Source: Camellia lanceoleosa
Taxonomy: Eukaryota; Streptophyta; Magnoliopsida; Ericales; Theaceae
Length of the DNA stretch: 64,000 nucleotides
NCBI GenBank assembly: GCA_025200525.1
Contig: CM045763.1
Span: 154,448,246 to 154,512,245 of the forward strand
Reading direction: 5' to 3'
Numbering within the stretch: the first letter of the stretch is position 1; the number at the start of each line of letters is the position of its first letter. Both the position numbers and the translations under genes were made by a program. This document shows, piece after piece, positions 58,254-64,000 of the stretch. A model generated the notes under the pieces. It was not told the DNA's origin. It did not search any database and saw nothing but the letters and a program-made list of their open reading frames with translations.

Positions 58254-59660
58254 CTATAGACGAGCAGTAGTGCCTGCAAAATTATGGTGTAAGAGATTGT
58301 GAGCAATGTGATGCCTGGCCTGCTCAGCACCAACAGACCTCACACTATTCTCCAGCACCATCTCATCATCGAAGATGTCGAACCACAGCTCCGGATCCAT
58401 TATTTCATTTCTCATCTCACAAATGTTGTGCAATACACAACACGCCCCAAGAACTACCGGCAAGTCTTGGAGTTTCACCTCTGTTCTCTTCTGCAAACAA
58501 GTCCACCTCCCTTTCAACCTCCCAAAAGCCTCTTTTGCAACCCCATGAACCTCACCAATTTTCTCATTGAAAGCATGTTGAGCCCAAGTGAGGTTTTTGT
58601 GAGTGTAAGGAACCAAAACCCAATCCATTAATGGGTACCCAGAATTCCCTGCAATCAAAACATCCTTCAAAAGCCCCCGATTGGCGCGTTGAAACAAGGC
58701 AGACTTTTCCAAAATCTTATCATCAGGCATTGAACCAGGCCATCCAATGCAAACATCAGTGAAAACCCCCTTAGAATCAACAACCCCTTGAACTGTAATT
58801 GAATAAGAATTCTTCTGAGTTCGCTCCGTGTGCTTCTTATTGAAATAAGCAGCAGGACTAGTCTTTGGGGCAATAATGGGAACATGTGTTGTGTATACTG
58901 AGCCACCCACATTGGGTATCCCAGAAATCAATTCAAATTCATCTTTAACCTCCTTCAATTTACTCTCATCAGGCCATTGAAGAAATTTAGGCATTAGAAC
59001 ACTCTTGATCGCCGAGCAAACCTCAAGAACAAGCTTGTGACAAGTCGAAATCCCCAACCCAAATCGTTTCGACACGACACGAAGTGGCTCACCTGTTGCC
59101 AATCTCCATATACACACAGCAACGCGTTGGCGAACTGGGATTGCCATTCGAAGCATTGTGTCTTTCTTGTTCACAGCCGAATCGAGCTCGTCGCAGATCA
59201 AATCGAAGGTTGCTCTGCTCATCCGAAACGCTCTGCGAAACTCTTCTTCTGGGAAATCTGGATGATTGCAGTGTTCCCACCACGCTTTCGACCTGTTTTT
59301 GACCCACAAACGGCGGTGTTGGCCGCCGGAACCACCACCCAATTGGCCCGAATTGTCGGAGCCTTCGCAGCGAGTCTTTTTGGTTTTGAGGTGTTGAGTG
59401 TCATCGAGATCATGAAATTGATTGGAATAGTCGTCGTTCATGGATTGCGATTTGTGGTATTGTTGTTGCTCTGCTTTCTGTTCTTCGTCCAAGAACAACA
59501 ATGTAGTGACTACGTCGTTCAATACAACCTCTTCAGGGACTTGTTCTTCGGTTCTTCGCCGCTTTTTGGTGATGATATCTTCTTCCTCTGTCTCTTGGAA
59601 GATGCTGTAAAAATTAGTGTAATCATCTGGGTTAAGAAACGAAAATGAAGAGACTTCCAT
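58254..59660 (-). CDS. PIF/Harbinger-derived nuclease-like protein (ALP1/HARBI1 family), intronless
   Basis: A 468-aa single-exon gene. Residues 1-60 are acidic with a basic KKRRR (32-36), a likely nuclear signal. A Gly/Ser linker lies at 104-113, a PIF-type helix-turn-helix region at about 174-211 (IPVRQRVAVCIWRLATGEPL), and a DDE_4 nuclease fold at about 250-415. Active PIF transposases carry D-D-E. Here Y256 stands at the first aspartate (GGSVYTTHV), D313 fits the second, and K376 stands at the glutamate (GVAKEAFGRLKGRW), so catalysis is not expected. The same pattern occurs in a conserved plant host gene lineage (Arabidopsis AT5G12010/AT4G29780 type), so this is a domesticated gene. ALP1-type relatives act with Polycomb complexes; that role is inference here. 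The start at 59660 is the first ATG after a GA-rich leader. Confidence 0.92.
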   Translation of the reverse strand: MEVSSFSFLNPDDYTNFYSIFQETEEEDIITKKRRRTEEQVPEEVVLNDVVTTLLFLDEEQKAEQQQYHKSQSMNDDYSNQFHDLDDTQHLKTKKTRCEGSDNSGQLGGGSGGQHRRLWVKNRSKAWWEHCNHPDFPEEEFRRAFRMSRATFDLICDELDSAVNKKDTMLRMAIPVRQRVAVCIWRLATGEPLRVVSKRFGLGISTCHKLVLEVCSAIKSVLMPKFLQWPDESKLKEVKDEFELISGIPNVGGSVYTTHVPIIAPKTSPAAYFNKKHTERTQKNSYSITVQGVVDSKGVFTDVCIGWPGSMPDDKILEKSALFQRANRGLLKDVLIAGNSGYPLMDWVLVPYTHKNLTWAQHAFNEKIGEVHGVAKEAFGRLKGRWTCLQKRTEVKLQDLPVVLGACCVLHNICEMRNEIMDPELWFDIFDDEMVLENSVRSVGAEQARHHIAHNLLHHNFAGTTARL

Positions 59661-59787
59661 GAGAGAGAGAGAGATTGGGGTCTTGAAAGTGTTTGATTAA
59701 TTGATTGTTGACACAGAGAGAAGCTTGAATAGAAATGTGAAAGCAGAAGACAATTTAGAGATGAAGAAAATGAAGATGAGTACACAC

Positions 59788-59796
59788 ATATATATA
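59788..59796 (-). promoter_or_regulatory. Likely TATA box of the PIF-derived gene
   Basis: TATATATAT on the minus strand, flanked by GGGGGG and GTGTG, lies about 130 bp upstream of the ATG at 59660. A start site 30 bp downstream would give a leader of about 100 bp containing the AG repeat (59661-59674). Confidence 0.5.
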
Positions 59797-60214
59797 CCCC
59801 CCACTCGGAGGAGAGGCGTGTGTGGGGTAAGGAAGCGTGTGAGCAAGTGTGAACGCGGCTTGGATGAAAGAAGGAAGATTCGACTTGGAGGGTTTGTTTG
59901 ACTGTGACTTTTCTTTTTTTCTTTTCTTTTCAGGGGGTTTGTAATTTGGAGGAATTAATAACAGTAAAATAATTGGGGTTCGTTTGTTTACGCGGTTGGG
60001 AAGACTTTGGATTGCGCTCGTGGTTTTTTTTGTTTTAGTATATGTGGACAAGTGGTGGGGTGGTGGTTGTTGAGAAACACGTTTGGGAACAGGGAAAGTT
60101 GGGAGGAAGGTACGTCAAAAAGATGTCTTATAATGACGCAATCCAAAAAGAAAGATAAGGAAAATCTTTCGAATGTTACAAGAAAAATCTCTGCATTTAA
60201 TTGAGGGTTAATTA

Positions 60215-60563
60215 GAGCATCTCCAATGGTAGTAGGCATTTTACCTATCTAAATATTACTGTAAAGTATATATTTTATTTTACCTATCAACTGTTTTATA
60301 TTTTTACTCCATTCATGCTCTTTATTTTAGCTATTTATCCAAATACTATTAATTTTATAGAATGCCACGTCAGATGGAGATGAAATGATCTTAATGATTG
60401 AATACATTTTGCCTAGCGTTGAAAGCTAGCTACATGTAGCTAGTGAATATGAGTTGAGCCAAAATGCCTAATCATATGGCTAGTGCATTGGAATTGAAAA
60501 AAGTGAATCACACTAGGCATTTTAACTAATAAGTATTATATGCCTAGTGCATTGGAGATGCTC
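60215..60563. mobile_element. Tourist-like MITE (PIF/Harbinger type)
   Basis: Terminal inverted repeats GAGCATCTCCAATG...CATTGGAGATGCTC with a TTA duplication on both sides (60212-60214 and 60564-60566). Subterminal TAGTAGGCATTTT/TGCCTAGTGCA motifs repeat on both arms. 349 bp, no coding capacity. It lies about 550 bp upstream of the PIF-derived gene. Confidence 0.9.
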
Positions 60564-61057
60564 TTAGCATACCGTGTTATATATAGATTGTGTTTATAAT
60601 TATTTATATATATAAATTGTGATTTTTAAATATTTTTTTTATATATTATATTTAAATTTAATATTTTAATAATAATCATATATGTTATATTTTTTAAAGA
60701 ATTAAATGTCTTTTTTTTATTATATTATATTAAAGTTTAATATTTTGATAATAATCATATGTTTTGAACTTTTTAAGAAATTTTTTCTATACTTGTTCTT
60801 AAAGCATTAAAGTATTATTATGAGAGATAATAATCATATGTGTTGGGACTTTTCAAAGAATTCATATGTATTAGATTTAAATTTTTTTTTTTTATGTTTG
60901 TTCTTAATGCATTAAAGTGTTGTTATAAGAGTAAAACTTGGGGGTTGGAATAAGTTAATAAATGCTAATTTTTTTTTTAAAATCAAAAAATCAAAAAATT
61001 TAGTTTGGGACAAGGCTTGGGGTTAAAAACTCTATTTTGCTTAATATATAGTATAGA
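60564..61057 (-). mobile_element. Helitron unit a (minus strand), degraded 3' end
   Basis: The 5' end is TCTATACTATATATTAAGC (minus strand, from 61057). The 3' end is CTAA at 60567-60564, next to a decayed hairpin (CACGG...CCGTG relic). Removing the MITE and one TTA leaves an A before the CTAA complement, as expected of a Helitron insertion between A and T. Confidence 0.65.
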
Positions 61058-61065
61058 AGTATAGA

Positions 61066-61607
61066 CTAGCATATCACTCGTGCTATACACGAATTATATT
61101 TACAATTATTTATAAATGTGAATTTTGATTTTTAAATGTTTTTTTTTTTAATTTTAAATGCCTTCTTTTTTTTTCTTTTTAATATTATATTAAAGTTTCA
61201 TATTTTGATAATAATCATATGTGTTAGATTTTTAAAAGAATTAAATGTCTTTTATTTATTATATTATATTAAAGTTTAATATTTTGATAATAATCATATG
61301 TGTTGGACTTTTCAAGAATTTTTTTTATGCTTGTTCTTAATGCATTAAAGTGTTATTATGAGAGATAATAATCATATGTGTTGAGACTTTTCAAGGAATT
61401 TATATGTGTTGGATTTCAAAGAATTTTTTTTATGTTTGTTCTTAATGCATTAAAGTGTTATTACGAGGATAAGACTTGGGGGTTAGGAGAAGTTAATAAA
61501 TGTTAAGATTTATTTTTTTTTTAAATCAAAAAATCATGAAATTTAGATTGAGACATTGGAGCTCCCACAAGGCTTGAGGTTAAAAACCCCCTTTTACTTA
61601 ATATACA
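61066..61607 (-). mobile_element. Helitron unit b (minus strand)
   Basis: The 3' end is CGTGTATAGCACG hairpin, then AGTGATATG and CTAG (61069-61066), preceded on the plus strand by A. The 5' end at about 61607 is shortened (only GTATATTAAGTAAAAGG remains of the usual start). It shares ATAATCATATGTGTTG and TTCTTAATGCATTAAAGTG blocks with units a and c. Confidence 0.7.
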
Positions 61608-61608
61608 A

Positions 61609-62721
61609 CTAGCCTATCACCCGTGCTATGCACAGGATAATTATAAATATTTATATTTGTTTTAGATTTTTTTTAATATATAAATTATGTTTTTTTAAAT
61701 TTTTTATAAAAATAATTTAAAAATCTTATCAATAACCATAGTGTCAATCTTATTACTAACCATAGTGTATGAGAGAAGTTGAAAAGAGTACTGCAGTAAC
61801 TATGCACGAGTTGTATCTATAATTATCTGTATGAGGGGATTTTAAATGCTGATTAGAGAATTTTGACCAAATTAATAAATGCAGACATGTGGGAAAACAC
61901 GTGGATTGAAAAAATGTAATAAATGCTAATTAGGGGATATATATGTGAATTGTGATTTTTAAATGTCTTTTTTTTTTTTTTATAAATGTCTTCTTCTTTT
62001 TTTTTTTCTTTTTTATATTATATTGAAGTTTAATATTTTGATAATAATCATGTGTTGAACTTTTCAATGAATTAAATGTCTTGTTTTTTTATATTATATT
62101 AAAGTTTAATATTTTGATAATAATCATATGTATTGTACCTTTTAAGGAATTTTTTTTTATACTTATTCTTAATGCATTCATTAAAGTGTTATTATGAGAG
62201 ATAATAATCATATGTGTTGAGACTTTTTAAGAAATTCATATGTATTGGACTTTTTAAGAAATTCATATGTATTGGACTTTTCAAGGAATTTTTTTTTGTA
62301 CTTATTCTTAATGCATTAAAGTGTTATTATAAGGGTAAGGCTTGGGAGTTGTGAAAAATTAATAAATGCTAAGGTTTTTTTTTTTTTTTTTGTAAGTCAA
62401 AAAATCAAAAAATTTAGATTGGGATATTGGAACTCCCACAAAACTTGTGGGTTAGAGATATACATAAATAAATAGATAGATATAGATATAGATATTTATA
62501 TTTGTTTTAAATTTTTTTTAATATACAAATGATTTGTTTTGGAAAAGATATTGCAGTAATTATGAGAGAAGTCAAAAAGTCTTGTGGATTGAGAGAAATT
62601 AATAAATGCTGAGGTTAATTTTTTTTTTAACAAAAAATTAGAAAATTAGGATTGGTATATTAGAGCTCCCACAGGCTTTGGGGGTTAGAAATCCCTTTTT
62701 GCTTAATATATAGTATATAGA
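61609..62721 (-). mobile_element. Helitron unit c (minus strand), best preserved
   Basis: 5' end TCTATATACTATATATTAAG at 62721, followed on the plus strand by T. The 3' end is a CTGTGCATAGCACGG hairpin, then GTGATAGG and CTAG (61612-61609), preceded by A. 1113 bp, no Rep/helicase. Internal duplications of GAAATTCATATGTATTGGAC (about 62231 and 62257) are present. Confidence 0.8.
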
Positions 62722-63687
62722 TATAGATTACACGTTTATTCCTTAAATTATACGTATTTTGTCTATTTGGTCCCTTAATTATTAATTGTGTTTCTATAGT
62801 TTCTAAACTTTAAGAAAGTATGTAAAAAAGTCTAATTTGTATCTACCGTCCAAATCATTAACCGAATAACGTTAGTGAAGAACAAAAAGGATATTTTACA
62901 GATACATAAAACTGTAGGGAACGTTCCCGCCAATCCGCTGATATCATTTAACATTTTGACTATTAGATTAGGGTTAAAAAATATCATTTGGAATAGATTT
63001 TTTTAATTATTTTAACTTTTATGAAAAAAAATAAAAAAAATAATTATAATTTAAATGTAACATTTTATCTCATTAATTTTTTAGTTTATTTTGTTTTTTT
63101 TTTTAAAACTATTTTATCCAAAAAAACCAACCCAATTATTATGCCAAACAAGTACATAATAATTTGAGACTAAAATAACCACAAAAATACAAAATAAATT
63201 AAAAAACTAATAAGATAAAATATAATATCCAAACTATAATTATTATTTTTTTTTTACTAATGTTTAAAAAAATCAAAAAAACTCATCCCAAACAAAACTT
63301 TTTAATTCCAAACTAAAATACTAAAAAACTAAAAAACCAAAAAAACTAACCCATATCTCAAACAAATCCTTAATAAAATCACAACTTCATATTGCAATTA
63401 GGCCCAACAATTTGTTATTAGAGCTAATTCTCATTCTTACCATGTTTGATATGTCATTAAACCTTGCCCCTGTAATACATACTAATCTTGTCCAAGCAAA
63501 ATCAACACAACAATTTCAAATTTTTCTTAAAATTCTTTCTTTTTCCCTTGTATATTCATTTAATTCAAAGATTACACACAAATATCAAACCAGCTAACAA
63601 ACAAACACAGTTAAACAAACTTTCACATCTAAAAAAAAAAAAAAACAAGAATTACCCCAAAAAAAAAAAAAAAAATACAAAAAATAG
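62722..63687. other. AT-rich intergenic stretch
   Basis: Low-complexity A/T tracts. A CAAAAAAACYAACCC motif recurs around 63120-63350. No gene or complete element is recognised. Confidence 0.55.
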
Positions 63688-64000
63688 TTAGAAATCTTCA
63701 TCAAGCTTGAAGACATAAAGCCCACCATTCCCATTCAAGCTATTCATCACAAAAGCCTTCTGGTACTCTCAAACTCTCGTCTCAAAGAAATTAGTCTTTC
63801 CCTACAAACTAATCAGCTCCATCCAATCAAATGGGTTCTGGGCATCATACAATTTTCCATATCCCAAAGCCCCCAAAAGCCTATCAGCCACTAACTCAAT
63901 ATACTACTCATTAGATCACTGTTCATCCCCACTAGTCCACACAACAAAGCGTCGCACACGAACTCTCTCTCTATCTCCACCGCTTCAGTAACGATTCCTT
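63688..64000 (-). pseudogene. Ribonucleoside-diphosphate reductase small subunit (R2), 3' part, broken
   Basis: R2 holds the di-iron/tyrosyl radical needed to make deoxynucleotides. Reading the minus strand, the window edge opens in the last third of the protein (EAVEIEREFVCDALLCGLVG), continues MNSDLM, then a one-base frameshift near 63889, [14 protein letters not shown] and [11 protein letters not shown], a TAG, GKTNFFETRV, a TGA, EYQKAFVMNSLNGNG, and the C-terminal KLDEDF with TAA at 63688. The order and the C-terminus match plant R2 (RNR2/TSO2 type). Two stops and a frameshift make it a pseudogene here. The start lies beyond 64000. Confidence 0.88.

Noticed and set aside
59037..59648. 203-aa plus-strand frame
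   Set aside because: Antisense to the PIF-derived gene, which has clear domain support on the minus strand.

Overview
This is nuclear DNA from a flowering plant, most likely a woody eudicot. Coding DNA is sparse: one gene with introns, one intronless gene, and one gene relic at the right edge. The rest is AT-rich intergenic DNA packed with plant transposable elements, many nested in one another. There is no operon structure, rRNA, tRNA or CRISPR array that I can support. The species is not identifiable by eye.

Layout. 1-2610: the 3' part of a long Ty3/gypsy-type LTR. 2611-5058: a SINE-like block and two MITEs, one with a clean 9-bp target duplication. 5059-14977: a complete but dead Ty1/copia retrotransposon with two LTRs of about 1.2 kb. 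Its gag is split by a 2486-bp solo gypsy LTR at 7437-9922 with a perfect 5-bp duplication. 15809-16225: a Mutator-like MITE in the promoter region of the first gene. 16598-22910: a group-A MAP kinase kinase (MKK1/MKK2 type) in eight exons, 354 codons, all splice junctions in frame. 23033-23906: a hAT-like element just past its stop codon. About 23990-25070: a block with the look of plant mitochondrial DNA. 25373-31191: intergenic DNA with several MITEs and odd short-repeat clusters. 31192-34876: gag plus 5' LTR of a gypsy element on the minus strand. 36830-40220: a second gypsy element with one full LTR, a primer binding site and a partial LTR. 41352-48891: a 7.5-kb non-autonomous CACTA transposon, itself carrying an L1-type insertion and a hAT MITE. 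48895-56061: a decayed minus-strand copia element with a Helitron in its leader. 58254-59660 (minus): an intronless PIF/Harbinger-derived nuclease-like gene of 468 aa whose catalytic residues are not those of an active transposase. 60215-62721: a Tourist MITE followed by three minus-strand Helitron-type units head to tail. 63688-64000 (minus): a broken ribonucleotide reductase small-subunit copy running off the window.

The two intact genes are unrelated in function. The MKK would act in MAPK signalling (stress and immunity in the MKK1/MKK2 group). The PIF-derived protein is probably a domesticated, non-catalytic chromatin or DNA-associated protein. The most unusual recurring pattern is in non-coding parts of several retroelements. 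Each carries a cluster of CpG-rich, near-palindromic short motifs with an element-specific sequence (CCGCACGTGCGG, CGCTCGAGCG, GGTCGCG/CGCGACC, GCGTGTCAGCG). In the gypsy LTRs a second set of GGC/GCC or GGTC/GACC hairpin repeats follows, and three of them also share a splice-donor-like site.
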